The notes beneath the pieces were generated by a model, which was not told the DNA's origin, ran no database searches, and saw only the letters and a program-made list of their open reading frames with translations. A DNA stretch of 64,000 nt from Arenibacter sp. F20364 (GTDB lineage Bacteria; Bacteroidota; Bacteroidia; Flavobacteriales; Flavobacteriaceae): NCBI RefSeq assembly GCF_023015905.1, contig NZ_JALKBD010000005.1, forward strand, positions 1 to 64,000, read 5' to 3'. Positions 26,398 to 36,293 of this stretch are shown in pieces. Made by a program: the position numbers and the translations under genes. Every line of letters starts with the position of its first letter. Positions within the stretch are counted from its first letter, which is position 1.

Positions 26398-27366
26398 ATG
26401 TACTTTTTAGGCTTTACCTGGAACCCCGCCGATACACTTTTTAAAATTGGGGTAATACAAATAAAATATTACAATCTTCTTTGGATAATAGCTTTTGCAT
26501 TAGGCTGGTATCTTATGAAGAAGATCTTTCTAAAAGAAAAAAAATCCCTTGAACAATTAGACTCCCTTTTTATTTATACCGTTTTGGCCACCATGTTGGG
26601 TGCCCGGCTGGGACATGTGTTCTTTTACGATTGGCCCTATTATCAAAACCATTTATTGGAAATACTATTACCAATAAGGGAAAGTGCGGATAGTCAACTG
26701 TTTGGATTTATTAATGGTTACGAATTTACAGGATTTACCGGCTTGGCCAGCCACGGGGCCGCTATAGGAATAATTATAGGCATGTACCTCTATACCAGAA
26801 AATTTCCCGAATTTAAAATTCTTTGGATTCTGGATCGCATTGTTATTCCCGTATCCATTGGCGCTTTTTGTGTTCGATTGGGGAATTTCTTCAATTCCGA
26901 GATCAACGGTAAACCAGTGGAAAAGTCCTTTGCCCTGGCCACTAGGTTCATACGCGACTCCGACGATATGCCTGCTTACAAAGCCTTGTCCATTACCAAG
27001 GAAAAAACGGTAAATGCCGCATATAACCTTATCGAAAAAGATCCCAGGTATGCCGAATTTTTAGAGGCTATTCCCTATAGACATCCAGCGCAATTATATG
27101 AAGGGTTTTGTTATATTTTTGTCTTTGCCATTTTGTATTATCTATACTGGAAAACAGATAAAAAAGATAAACTTGGGTACCTTTTCGGGCTATTCCTGGT
27201 ACTTTTATGGACAGTGCGCTTCTTCGTGGAATACGTAAAGAAAAGTCAAGGTGGATTTGAGGAATCACTTGGATTGTTGTCCACTGGACAATGGTTAAGT
27301 ATACCGTTCATTTTAGTTGGGTTTTACTATATGTTTAGGCCAATATCGGGCGCCTCAAAAAAGTAG
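26398..27366 (+). CDS. lgt: prolipoprotein diacylglyceryl transferase
   Basis: Lgt transfers diacylglycerol to the lipobox cysteine of lipoprotein precursors at the inner membrane. The 322-residue product has about seven hydrophobic segments, the GLASHGAAIG loop with the essential-type histidine, and the Lgt signature VRLGNFFNSEINGKP. A later YRHPAQLYEG motif is also typical. The ATG at 26398 gives a complete N-terminus. Some 60 extra residues between the signature and YRHPAQLYE, common in Bacteroidetes Lgt, are present. It follows yidD after 230 bases and precedes a DUF192 lipoprotein, one of its likely substrates. Confidence 0.95.
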   Translation: MYFLGFTWNPADTLFKIGVIQIKYYNLLWIIAFALGWYLMKKIFLKEKKSLEQLDSLFIYTVLATMLGARLGHVFFYDWPYYQNHLLEILLPIRESADSQLFGFINGYEFTGFTGLASHGAAIGIIIGMYLYTRKFPEFKILWILDRIVIPVSIGAFCVRLGNFFNSEINGKPVEKSFALATRFIRDSDDMPAYKALSITKEKTVNAAYNLIEKDPRYAEFLEAIPYRHPAQLYEGFCYIFVFAILYYLYWKTDKKDKLGYLFGLFLVLLWTVRFFVEYVKKSQGGFEESLGLLSTGQWLSIPFILVGFYYMFRPISGASKK

Positions 27367-27411
27367 ACGGACAAAGGATCAAATACACATACACCAATAA
27401 GAAATTGTAAA

Positions 27412-27903
27412 ATGGGAAATAATAAAATCTATCTACTCCTTGTTGTATGTTTTATTATTCAGCTTTCCTGCAAGGAAGAAACTAAAAAAGCTATAAAAAC
27501 AGCCCCGGTCACCTTTAAAAAGGAAGGGGACCTACGCATACTGAAAAAGAAATCGGATTCCCTTCTAACGACTCTGGATATAGAGATAGCGGATACGGAC
27601 TATGAAAGGGAAACCGGACTTATGTATCGGAGTTCCATGCACCCTACACAGGGCATGCTATTTGTTTTTGAGGATGTTTCCATGCATTACTTTTATATGA
27701 AAAACACTGAGTTCCCTTTGGACCTTATTTTTGTGGATGAACAAATGCGCATTGCCAGTTTTCAAAAAAATGCCGAACCTATGAACGAAAACAGCTTATC
27801 CTCCAAAGTTCCCGTAAAATATGTCCTGGAAGTAAATGCCGGTTTGGCGGATAAATGGTCTTTGGCCGTAGGGGATTCCATAGTTTATACAAAAACACCA
27901 TAA
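27412..27903 (+). CDS. DUF192-family lipoprotein
   Basis: This 163-residue protein has a lipoprotein signal (IIQLSCKEE, Cys20) and the DUF192 fold. Its conserved core segments are YERETGLMYRSSM, GMLFVFEDVSMHYFYMKNT, PLDLIFVDEQMRI and KYVLEVNAGLADKW. DUF192 proteins are small beta-barrel proteins of unknown biochemical role. It starts 45 bases after lgt, so the two may share a transcript. It is full length, with no catalytic residue assigned. Confidence 0.9.
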   Translation: MGNNKIYLLLVVCFIIQLSCKEETKKAIKTAPVTFKKEGDLRILKKKSDSLLTTLDIEIADTDYERETGLMYRSSMHPTQGMLFVFEDVSMHYFYMKNTEFPLDLIFVDEQMRIASFQKNAEPMNENSLSSKVPVKYVLEVNAGLADKWSLAVGDSIVYTKTP

Positions 27904-27982
27904 TCGACTCCTAATATTGCTGGTTTGGGATTGTAAGTAGTGCCTTCCAAATGGTTCCAATACTCATAAAATTCCTATTTTA

Positions 27983-30196
27983 GTGAGTTCAACCAACAAA
28001 AGAACCAACACATTGTCAGCTTCAAAAAGACTATACCTAACTTTCCTGTTTATTGTCCTTGCACTACCCGTCATAGCACAGAAAAAAAATGAGGCGTATC
28101 GTCTGCATATCCGTAAAACCAATTCCCTCATACATGTAGATGGAAAAGGTGATGAGAAAGCCTGGCAAGAGACCGATGTGGCTACCAACTTTTTTATGGT
28201 ACTACCTATGGATAACGGTCAGGCAAACGAACCATCTGAAATTCGTATGACCTATGACGAAAACAATCTATATCTTTTAGCCACCTTCTATAACGCCACC
28301 AAAGGATCTTATTATGTAGAGTCCTTGCGGCGCGATTTTATCTTTGGTAAAAATGACAACTTTTTACTGTTTATGGATCCTTTCAATAATCAAACCACCG
28401 GTTATTCCTTTGGCTCCAATGCCGCAGGAGCCCAATGGGACGGAACCATGTACGGCGGCGGAAGTGTAGATCTAAATTGGGATAGCAAATGGATCTCCGC
28501 GGTAACCAGTGATGCTGAAAAATGGGTATTTGAAATGGCCATCCCTTTCAAATCCATACGTTATGAAGACGGGGTAACGGAATGGGGCATTAATTTTAGT
28601 CGATTGGACTTAAAATCGGGCGAAAAATCCAGTTGGACCCCCATTCCGCGACAGTTCCCTACGGCCTCACTGGCCTATACGGGAACATTGGTCTGGGATT
28701 CCCCTCCTCCCTCCCCCAGTACCAATTTTTCCATTATCCCTTATGTTTTAGGAGGCATCAACAGGGATTTGGAGAACAACACTGAAACGCAATATGACAA
28801 AAAAATTGGAGGTGATGTTAAATTCAGCCTGAGCACTTCCTTGAATTTGGACTTGACGGTAAATCCAGATTTCTCACAGGTAGAAGTAGATCGCCAGGTC
28901 ACCAATCTTGACCGGTTTGAACTTTTTTTCCCTGAAAAACGACAATTCTTTTTAGAGAACGGGGATCTATTTGCCAACTTCGGATACGCCACCATACGTC
29001 CCTTCTTCTCCAGAAGAATTGGTTTGGGCGTACCCATTAGAGCCGGCGCCAGGGTTAGCGGAAACCTAAATAATAAATGGCGCATGGGGCTAATGGACAT
29101 GCAAACCGCCAGCGTAGAGGATACAGGGCTTCCCAGTCAAAATTTCGGGGTACTTTCACTTCAAAGAAAAGTATTTTCAAGGTCCAGTATCGGTTTTATG
29201 TTTGTCAACAAGGAATCTATAAATTACCCCCAAGACACGGATTCCCTTAGAACAATTTTTCCGAAATTCAACAGAAATGTAGGAATGGAATACAATTTGG
29301 CCTCCCCAAACAACCAATGGACAGGGAAGGCCTTTTTTCTTAAGTCCTTCGCGCCCAATAAACAAGGCAATGGCATCACCCAAGCGGCCCATTTGGAATA
29401 TAAAAGCCGTAAATGGAATTGGCGTATACAGGAAGAATCGGTGGAGGAGGATTATACGGCTGAAGTTGGTTTTGTACCCAGAAATGGCTACGTGAACATC
29501 ACTTCCTATGTAGGCCATCTTTTCTTTCCTAAAAAAAGTACCATTTTAAGCCATGGCCCAAAATTAAGTACGAGTTATTTTTTTAATGAAAAAATAGAGC
29601 GAACAGATAATATAAACCTTTTTGAATACCTAATCGATTTTAGGGACCGCTCAAAATTCAATTTGGGGGTAAGCGATGAATATGTAGAATTACTATCTCC
29701 TTTTGACCCTACAAGATCTGGCAAGGAATCCTTGGACGTTGGAACCCAGCACCATTGGAATGCCTATACTTTCGATTTCATTTCCAAGCCGCAAAGTATG
29801 TTTACGTACTCCATTGGCGGGCGTTTTGGAGGATATTACTCCGAAGGCAACAGAACGAGCCTTATTAGCGAATTGGGTTACCGTTTTCAACCCTTTGTAA
29901 GTCTAAGCAGCAATTTAAGTTATAACCATATCCATCTACCAGCGCCTTGGAACAACACAGAATTTTGGCTAATTGGTTCGGAGGTAGATGTCACCTTTAC
30001 CAACAAATTATTCTTCGCCACCTTGTTCCAATACAACGAGCAATCGAAGAACTTTAATCTAAATTCCCGATTTCAATGGCGCTATAAGCCGGCTTCAGAC
30101 CTTTTTTTGGTATACAGCAACAATTACCTTATTGAACCCTTTGAAGGAAGGAATTGGGCCTTGACATTAAAATTCACTTATTGGTTCAATAAGTAA
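27983..30196 (+). CDS. DUF5916 protein with N-terminal CBM9-like domain
   Basis: The product of up to 737 residues has a signal peptide ending ALPVIAQ and a carbohydrate-binding family-9-like domain (HVDGKGDEKAWQETD, EIRMTYDENNLYLLATFY). A long beta-barrel-like C-terminal region follows (NPDFSQVEVDRQVTNLDRFE, then FFPEKRQFFLENG). This is the DUF5916 arrangement of Bacteroidetes, probably an outer-membrane protein of unknown substrate. No ATG is available near the start. The GTG at 27983 was kept, but TTG at 28013 would put the signal peptide closer to the N-terminus and is equally plausible. It ends 55 bases before the tandem ABC protein. Confidence 0.88.
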   Translation: MSSTNKRTNTLSASKRLYLTFLFIVLALPVIAQKKNEAYRLHIRKTNSLIHVDGKGDEKAWQETDVATNFFMVLPMDNGQANEPSEIRMTYDENNLYLLATFYNATKGSYYVESLRRDFIFGKNDNFLLFMDPFNNQTTGYSFGSNAAGAQWDGTMYGGGSVDLNWDSKWISAVTSDAEKWVFEMAIPFKSIRYEDGVTEWGINFSRLDLKSGEKSSWTPIPRQFPTASLAYTGTLVWDSPPPSPSTNFSIIPYVLGGINRDLENNTETQYDKKIGGDVKFSLSTSLNLDLTVNPDFSQVEVDRQVTNLDRFELFFPEKRQFFLENGDLFANFGYATIRPFFSRRIGLGVPIRAGARVSGNLNNKWRMGLMDMQTASVEDTGLPSQNFGVLSLQRKVFSRSSIGFMFVNKESINYPQDTDSLRTIFPKFNRNVGMEYNLASPNNQWTGKAFFLKSFAPNKQGNGITQAAHLEYKSRKWNWRIQEESVEEDYTAEVGFVPRNGYVNITSYVGHLFFPKKSTILSHGPKLSTSYFFNEKIERTDNINLFEYLIDFRDRSKFNLGVSDEYVELLSPFDPTRSGKESLDVGTQHHWNAYTFDFISKPQSMFTYSIGGRFGGYYSEGNRTSLISELGYRFQPFVSLSSNLSYNHIHLPAPWNNTEFWLIGSEVDVTFTNKLFFATLFQYNEQSKNFNLNSRFQWRYKPASDLFLVYSNNYLIEPFEGRNWALTLKFTYWFNK

Positions 30197-30251
30197 ACCC
30201 GGAAACTCCAAGAAACCTAATTATCAAATATTTTCATATGAAAAGTATAAA

Positions 30252-31511
30252 ATGCCATTAACCATGAATAACAAAATACATTGGGCAGTATTTATTAGCA
30301 ACCACTCCCAAAAGGAACAATTCATAAAAAATGTATTGGAGGGACCCCTTCCACCCGGATTTGAATCCCTCGAGAATTTGGACGGAGCCCTATTTTCCAA
30401 AATAACCTTAAACGAGTTTATTGACGAGGAGGAAAGGCATGGCATCCAGATAATCAATAAAAATTCACAACAACTGCTCAAGACGATGTCCAGCGGGGAA
30501 CAAAAGAAGGCCCTGTTGAAATATATCTTTCATTTAAAGCCCGATTATATAGTTTTGGACAACCCCTTCGACAATTTGGACAAAGACGCCCAGAAAGACT
30601 TAAAAGCATCCCTTGACCATATTTCACAAAACACCTTGATAGTTCAGCTCATAAGTAGAAAAGCAGATATTTTACCGTTCATAACCCACGAGATGGTTTT
30701 GGACGGATCCACCATAAGGAAACTTGAAAGAGAAGTAAACACCGATAAGGAAAATAACCTATCAATAAACTCTTCCTTTACAGGCAGAATTCCCACGCCA
30801 ATTACCCCTACGGATTACAAAGACCCTATTTTGATAGATTGCCAGGATATAAGCGTAATATACGGGGACAAAAAAGTACTGGACAAAATTAATTGGACCA
30901 TAAAAAAGGGAGAGTTTTGGCAACTTATAGGCCCAAATGGAAGTGGAAAATCCACATTACTATCTATGATTACAGGTGACAACCACAAAGGCTACGGACA
31001 GCAACTGTACCTTTTTGGCCAACGTAAAGGGACCGGTGAAAGTGTTTGGGACATCAAAAAAAGAATCGGGTACTACACCCCTGCGATGACGGATAAATTT
31101 TCAGGTTTACACTCTTGTCTCAACATGGTCATCTCCGGGATGAACGATTCTGTTGGACTCTATCTTAGGGCCACGGAAAACCAAAAGGCCCTTGCCAAGG
31201 AATGGCTTATAATTTTGGATATGTGGCACCTAAGGGATGTTCTTTTTGCAGACCTGTCAGCAGGACAACAACGTATGGTCATGACCGCTAGGGCCATGAT
31301 AAAACATCCTCCCCTACTGATTTTGGATGAACCTACGGCCGGGTTGGATGATGAAAGTGCAGCGCTTTTTATATCCCTTGTCAATAAAATTGCCAAGGAA
31401 AGCAAGTCGGCCATTGTCTTTGTATCCCATAGAAAAGAACCAGGATTGGAACCCCAATTTATCTACGAGCTACAAGCATCACCCGAAGGATCCCAAGGAA
31501 AAATAATATAA
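30252..31511 (+). CDS. tandem ABC ATPase of ModF/PhrA type with degenerate first P-loop
   Basis: This 419-residue cytoplasmic protein has two nucleotide-binding domains and no membrane segments. The second is complete: Walker A GPNGSGKST at 227-235, signature LSAGQQRMVM, Walker B LLILDEPTAGLD. The first has a signature (MSSGEQKKALL, near 79-89) and Walker B (YIVLDNPFDNLD, about 99-110). Where a P-loop should be it reads SNHSQKEQFIKNVLEG, which aligns with GxNGSGKSxLxxxLxG but has lost the glycines while keeping the lysine. ModF and PhrA have the same two-domain plan. An ATG at 30264 is an alternative start. Its role is unknown; molybdate-related or DNA-repair names should not be transferred. 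Confidence 0.85.
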   Translation: MPLTMNNKIHWAVFISNHSQKEQFIKNVLEGPLPPGFESLENLDGALFSKITLNEFIDEEERHGIQIINKNSQQLLKTMSSGEQKKALLKYIFHLKPDYIVLDNPFDNLDKDAQKDLKASLDHISQNTLIVQLISRKADILPFITHEMVLDGSTIRKLEREVNTDKENNLSINSSFTGRIPTPITPTDYKDPILIDCQDISVIYGDKKVLDKINWTIKKGEFWQLIGPNGSGKSTLLSMITGDNHKGYGQQLYLFGQRKGTGESVWDIKKRIGYYTPAMTDKFSGLHSCLNMVISGMNDSVGLYLRATENQKALAKEWLIILDMWHLRDVLFADLSAGQQRMVMTARAMIKHPPLLILDEPTAGLDDESAALFISLVNKIAKESKSAIVFVSHRKEPGLEPQFIYELQASPEGSQGKII

Positions 31512-31512
31512 A

Positions 31513-31538
31513 AAAAGGCCGCTAGTCAGCGGCCTTTT
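31513..31538. terminator. bidirectional terminator between the ABC gene and secDF
   Basis: Arms AAAAGGCCGCT and AGCGGCCTTTT enclose the loop AGTC, with A and T tracts on both sides. It sits between the stop codons of two convergent genes. Confidence 0.92.
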
Positions 31539-31561
31539 GTATTATAGTCGATTAGAGTTTA

Positions 31562-34525
31562 CTACTCTTCCTTTCCTATTTGAGTTTTCTTCTTCAATGT
31601 ATCGAACATTACTGGAGTAGCAATGAACAAGGAAGAATAAGTACCAACAATGATACCTATAATCATGGCGAACATAAATCCTCTTAGGGATTCACCGCCA
31701 AATATGAATATTGCCAACAAAACCACCAAGGTAGTCATGGAGGTATTCAAGGTTCTACTTAATGTACTGTTAAGGGCCAAGTTGGTATTCTCGCCTGCTT
31801 TCCATCCCTTTTCAGCTATAATCTCCCTAATACGGTCGAATACTACCACCGTATCGTTCAATGAGTAACCAATAACCGTTAGTATTGCCGCAATAAAGGC
31901 CTGATCAATTTCCATATTAAAAGGCATCAACTTTCCAAATATGGAGAACACACCCAAAACAATTAATATATCATGGAATACGGCTGCAACAGCACCCAAA
32001 GAGAACTGCCATCTACGGAACCTGAATAGAATATAAAGGAATACTACCCCCAAAGAACCAATAATCGCCAAGAAGGCATTCTTTTTAATATCATCCGCAA
32101 TAGTTGGACCTACTTTAACCGATTGAAGTATTCCTATGGAATTCTCTCCGCTTCCGATAATAAAATCGTCGAAACTGGTGCCATCCGGCAAATATTTTTG
32201 TAGGGAAGTATAGAGTTTATTTTGAATTTCATTATCCACCTCGATTCCTTCAACATCTACCTTATAAGCAGTAGTAATCTTTATTTGATTGGCCTCACCA
32301 TAAGTCTTAACATTGGTGCCACTGCCAAAAACAGTGTTTAATTCTGAAGCGATTTCAGACGGGTTTACCATCTTCTCAAATCTTACCGTGTAAGAACGAC
32401 CTCCAAGGAAATCGACCCCTTGCGGTATGCCTTGTGTTAATATTGAAAATAGACCTATCCCTACTAAAATAGAAGAAGCTATATAGGCAATCTTTCTCTT
32501 GGACAAGAAGTCAATATTGATATTCTTGAAAAGGTTCTTGGTCATGGTCGTGGAGAAATCCAATTTTCTTCCTTTTCCACTCACATACCAGTCAACCAAA
32601 AGTCTAGTGATGAATATGGCCGTAAACAATGAGGTAACTATACCGATCAATAAAGTGGTCGCAAACCCTTTAATAGGACCAGAACCAAATACAAATAGTA
32701 TCAAGGCCGTTAGACCAGTAGTAATGTTGGCATCCAAGATCGAAGAAAGTGCATTTCCAAAACCATCTGCAATGGCCTGACTCTGTCCTTTTCCTTTTGC
32801 CAACTCTTCTTTAATACGTTCAAAAATAAGTACATTGGCATCCACGGACATACCTATGGTCAATACAATACCTGCTATTCCCGGAAGGGTCAGTACAGCA
32901 TTTAAACTTACCAATACCCCAAAGATCAACAAGATGTTCAATAGAAGGGCGATATCTGCAAAAATCCCCGCTTTTCCATAGTAGAATACCATCCATACCA
33001 ATACAATGGCCATGGCGATCATAAAGGAAAAGAATCCACTATTGATAGCCTCCTGTCCTAGAGAAGGTCCTACAATTTCCGATTGAATTATTTCTGCAGA
33101 AGCAGGTAGTTTACCAGCTCTTAATACGTTTGCAATATCTTTGGTCTCGTTAATGGTAAAGGTCCCCGTAATCTCCGAACGACCACCAGAAATAGGCCCG
33201 GAAGAAACACCTGGAGCAGTATACACCTTATTATCCAACACGATAGCAATACCGGTCTGATTGTTAAAGGCATCCCCTGTTAATTTTTCCCATTCCTTGG
33301 CACCTTTGGTATTCATGGTCATGGTAACCGCAGGCTTGTTATACTGGTCAAAAGTATCCGAAGCATCGGAAACAACATCCCCACTAATTCTAGGCGTATT
33401 GTCCCTATTGGATTTTAAGGCATATAATTCAACAACTTCCGAACCTTCGGTTGGACGTTCCCAAACAAATTTAACAAACTGAATATCCGCAGGAATCAAT
33501 CTTCGGATTTCCTTCATTCTAAGGTATTCCCCAATTTTTGCCGTATCCTGAATAGCAGCGCTAACCAAGGCATTTCCATTAGGATTCGCTGGAATCAATA
33601 AACTGAACAATGGATTTACATCTTGTGAAAAGTCCAATGAATCTTGTGCAACATCGGACAACAAAGAATCCAATTCAGATTCTGGCTTAACAACTTCTTC
33701 CGGCTTTTCAACCTCTACCAAAGTCTTTAACCTCTCGTTGGCAGCCTGCAAAAAGTTACTTAAACTAGGGTTACTTTGTTTATAAGTTTCCCAAAACTCC
33801 AATTGAGCCGTACTGGACAATAAATCCTGCGCACGTCCTATATCCCTTGCACCTGGCAATTCTACCAAAATACGACCAGAATTTCCTTCTCTTTGAATAT
33901 TGGGCTGGGTAACACCAAAACCATCGATACGCTCGCGTAGTACTTCAAAAGCAGAAACAATGGACTCGTCAATCTTCGTTCTTATGATAGGCTTTACCTG
34001 ATCATCGCTCATTTGAAAATTAATGACATCGCTCAACCCTTTATTGGCAAAAATATCGGGAGAGGCCAATTTGGTTTCTCCTTTAATATTATCAAAAGAT
34101 TCAAAAAACAGATCTATATAGGTAGCATCACTATTTTTGGAAGCGTTGTCGGCATCGGCCAAAGCTTTATTAAAAACCGGATTCTTGGTATTGTTGGCGA
34201 GTCCTTTTAATATATCCTTTACAGATATCTGAAGGGTAACATTTATCCCACCTTTTAAATCCAGTCCTTTATTCAGTTCCTTTTTCTTGGCTTCGTCATA
34301 ATTGGTATATCCTAAAATGGAATTCCCTCCTATGGAATCCAAATACCTTGCTTCAAGTGCTTCCCTTTTTTCAAGGTAATCCTCTTCAGATTCCGAAATT
34401 TTGTTGGTAGCAAAGACAGTTGCTTCCTTTTCTACTTTATTGGTAATAAAAGTGTAGGATAGCTGATAAATACTAACTAGCCCAAACAAAAAAGCGAAAA
34501 GCTTTATAAGTCCTTTATTTTGCAT
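31562..34525 (-). CDS. secDF: protein translocase subunit SecDF (fused)
   Basis: This 987-residue inner-membrane protein joins SecD (about 1-650) and SecF (about 670-987), the usual form in Bacteroidetes. It uses the proton gradient to help pull proteins out of the Sec channel. Visible SecD features are the N-terminal helix, the LDLKGGINVTLQI segment, the large periplasmic region and a six-helix block with GIVLTIGMSVDANVLIFERI. The SecF half repeats this (GVDFLGGRSYTVRFE, VIGYSLNDTVVVFDRIREII). It is closed by the bidirectional terminator and is preceded by an excellent promoter. Length and motifs are normal. Confidence 0.97.
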   Translation of the reverse strand: MQNKGLIKLFAFLFGLVSIYQLSYTFITNKVEKEATVFATNKISESEEDYLEKREALEARYLDSIGGNSILGYTNYDEAKKKELNKGLDLKGGINVTLQISVKDILKGLANNTKNPVFNKALADADNASKNSDATYIDLFFESFDNIKGETKLASPDIFANKGLSDVINFQMSDDQVKPIIRTKIDESIVSAFEVLRERIDGFGVTQPNIQREGNSGRILVELPGARDIGRAQDLLSSTAQLEFWETYKQSNPSLSNFLQAANERLKTLVEVEKPEEVVKPESELDSLLSDVAQDSLDFSQDVNPLFSLLIPANPNGNALVSAAIQDTAKIGEYLRMKEIRRLIPADIQFVKFVWERPTEGSEVVELYALKSNRDNTPRISGDVVSDASDTFDQYNKPAVTMTMNTKGAKEWEKLTGDAFNNQTGIAIVLDNKVYTAPGVSSGPISGGRSEITGTFTINETKDIANVLRAGKLPASAEIIQSEIVGPSLGQEAINSGFFSFMIAMAIVLVWMVFYYGKAGIFADIALLLNILLIFGVLVSLNAVLTLPGIAGIVLTIGMSVDANVLIFERIKEELAKGKGQSQAIADGFGNALSSILDANITTGLTALILFVFGSGPIKGFATTLLIGIVTSLFTAIFITRLLVDWYVSGKGRKLDFSTTMTKNLFKNINIDFLSKRKIAYIASSILVGIGLFSILTQGIPQGVDFLGGRSYTVRFEKMVNPSEIASELNTVFGSGTNVKTYGEANQIKITTAYKVDVEGIEVDNEIQNKLYTSLQKYLPDGTSFDDFIIGSGENSIGILQSVKVGPTIADDIKKNAFLAIIGSLGVVFLYILFRFRRWQFSLGAVAAVFHDILIVLGVFSIFGKLMPFNMEIDQAFIAAILTVIGYSLNDTVVVFDRIREIIAEKGWKAGENTNLALNSTLSRTLNTSMTTLVVLLAIFIFGGESLRGFMFAMIIGIIVGTYSSLFIATPVMFDTLKKKTQIGKEE

Positions 34526-34566
34526 TGGTTATATATTAATTTAAAATGGTATTCTTAAATAGCGTG

Positions 34567-34597
34567 CAAATATATTATTTCCCATAGGAACTAACAA
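34567..34597 (-). promoter_or_regulatory. promoter of secDF
   Basis: Leftward reading gives TTG (34595-34597), 20 bases, then TATATTTG (34567-34574), an exact Bacteroidetes promoter about 40 bases before the start codon. Confidence 0.78.
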
Positions 34598-34620
34598 TAT
34601 ATTTATCAGTTTTATAAAAT

Positions 34621-34675
34621 AAGGGCATCCGCCCCGTTCCGATGGTAATCGGAAACATATGGGACGGATGCCCTT
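34621..34675 (-). terminator. terminator after mdh with nested hairpin
   Basis: Outer arms AAGGGCATCCG and CGGATGCCCTT are complementary. Inside is a smaller CCGATTACCATCGG hairpin. On the minus strand TTATTTTA follows. It lies about 25 bases after the mdh stop. Confidence 0.82.
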
Positions 34676-34697
34676 AGTATTTGGCGACCCCAATAAA

Positions 34698-35624
34698 TTA
34701 TAGGGCCAGAAGACCATTTGTCTTTCTTACTCCCTCTGCACTTTCCTGCATTTTCGCTTTTTCGGCCTCGGCCAATTCTATTTTTACAATTTTTTCGATG
34801 CCATTTTTACCCAAAAGTACAGGGACACCAATACAAATATCATCTAAACCGTACTCCCCTTCCAAAAAGGCTGAACAAGGGAACATCTTCTTCTGATCAC
34901 AAGCAATAGCCTGTACCATGGAAGAAACAGCAGCACCTGGAGCGTACCAAGCACTAGTACCCAATAATTTGGTAAGTGTAGCTCCTCCTACTTTAGTATC
35001 CTCAGAAACTTGCGCTAGGCGCTCTTCTGACAAAAACTCGGACACTTTGATACTATTCCTAGTAGCATGTGCCGTTAACGGCACCATACCTGTATCGCTA
35101 TGACCTCCTATTACCATACCATCCACATCGGAAATTGGAGCCTCCAATGCCTCGGCCAATCTGTATTTAAACCTAGCACTATCCAAAGCACCACCCATTC
35201 CTATAATCCTGTTCTTGGGCAAATTAGTAGTCTTATGAACCAAATATGTCATGGTATCCATTGGATTACTAACGACTATCAAAATAACGTTGGGAGAGTG
35301 TTCTATTAAATTGGAAGAAACCGTCTTTACAATACCGGCGTTTATCCCGATCAACTCCTCACGGGTCATTCCCGGCTTACGAGGAATACCAGAAGTAATA
35401 ATAGCCACGTCGCTTCCTGCTGTTTTGCTATAATCGTTCGTAATTCCGGTTATTTTGGTATCAAAACCATTCAATGAAGCTGTTTGCATTAAATCCATGG
35501 CTTTGCCTTCAGCAAAACCTTCCTTAATATCCAACACAACTACTTCTGATGCAAAATTCTTTATAGCAATGTACTCTGCACAACTCGCGCCTACAGCACC
35601 TGCTCCAACAACGGTAACTTTCAT
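34698..35624 (-). CDS. mdh: malate dehydrogenase (LDH-like type)
   Basis: This TCA-cycle enzyme interconverts malate and oxaloacetate with NAD. The 308-residue product has the Rossmann start MKVTVVGAGAVGASCAEYI, the substrate-binding segment IPRKPGMTREEL, the VSNPMDTMTY segment and the catalytic GGHSDTGMVP (active-site histidine). It is of the LDH-like MDH type, with an Arg-Lys-Pro-Gly-Met-Thr-Arg loop indicating malate. A near-perfect promoter precedes it and a large terminator follows, so it is transcribed alone. Confidence 0.97.
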   Translation of the reverse strand: MKVTVVGAGAVGASCAEYIAIKNFASEVVVLDIKEGFAEGKAMDLMQTASLNGFDTKITGITNDYSKTAGSDVAIITSGIPRKPGMTREELIGINAGIVKTVSSNLIEHSPNVILIVVSNPMDTMTYLVHKTTNLPKNRIIGMGGALDSARFKYRLAEALEAPISDVDGMVIGGHSDTGMVPLTAHATRNSIKVSEFLSEERLAQVSEDTKVGGATLTKLLGTSAWYAPGAAVSSMVQAIACDQKKMFPCSAFLEGEYGLDDICIGVPVLLGKNGIEKIVKIELAEAEKAKMQESAEGVRKTNGLLAL

Positions 35625-35656
35625 TATAAGGTTATTTTAAGTTAAATTTTATCTCC

Positions 35657-35683
35657 CAAAAGTACTGATTTTTAACAGAACAA
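35657..35683 (-). promoter_or_regulatory. promoter of mdh
   Basis: Leftward reading gives TTG (35681-35683), 16 bases, then TACTTTTG (35657-35664), an exact TAnnTTTG element 33 bases before the start codon. The spacer is one base shorter than usual. Confidence 0.72.
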
Positions 35684-35921
35684 TACCACCATATTCATAG
35701 AAACCATCTAAATTTTATTGGCAGTAGGATTTTGAATTTTTCATAAATAGGAAGAATTTTGATTGGCAAAGTGAGGCTTATCCAAATTTATACTGAACGT
35801 AATAAAAAGACCTTTCATCGAAAAAAGTTAAAATACCGTTCCATACGTCGAATTAATATAATAGAAGGATGAAACTCTGCGTTCAATATGAAGTACCCAA
35901 ATCAAAGAAAATTCCTACAAA

Positions 35922-36290
35922 ATGAAAAAAATATTTTCATTCTTGGGCATTATTGGTATCCTACTTGCCAGTAATTGCACAAGAATTACAGAAAACAATG
36001 ATCCGGTTATTGGGATATGGTCCCATACTTCGGCGGATGGTGGCACCACCCAAAAACAGACCGTAAAACAGGAATGGATCTTTAATGATGCCTATCTCGG
36101 CAGATACCATACCTATCACAACAAAAATTTAACGGTTATTTCGGACTTTAGTTGGGTCCATAAGGATAGCGTATATGTTATTTCTTATCCCGGTCTTGAT
36201 AAAGAGGAGGATATAGTACTCATGACAGAAACCGAACATGGGATTATCCTTGCCGATAAGGAAGGTAAGATATTGGCAATAAGGGAATAA
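35922..36290 (+). CDS. small hypothetical lipoprotein, lipocalin-like
   Basis: This 122-residue protein has a lipoprotein-type signal (LLASNCTRI, Cys19). A beta-rich body begins GIWSHTSADGG, the GxW start of many small lipocalin-like Bacteroidetes proteins. No catalytic motif is visible and no family name can be given. It stands alone: about 300 noncoding bases lie upstream (35625-35921, which beyond the mdh promoter hold nothing I can name). Its end faces the convergent DUF6588 gene across a shared hairpin. Confidence 0.75.
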   Translation: MKKIFSFLGIIGILLASNCTRITENNDPVIGIWSHTSADGGTTQKQTVKQEWIFNDAYLGRYHTYHNKNLTVISDFSWVHKDSVYVISYPGLDKEEDIVLMTETEHGIILADKEGKILAIRE

Positions 36291-36293
36291 AGG

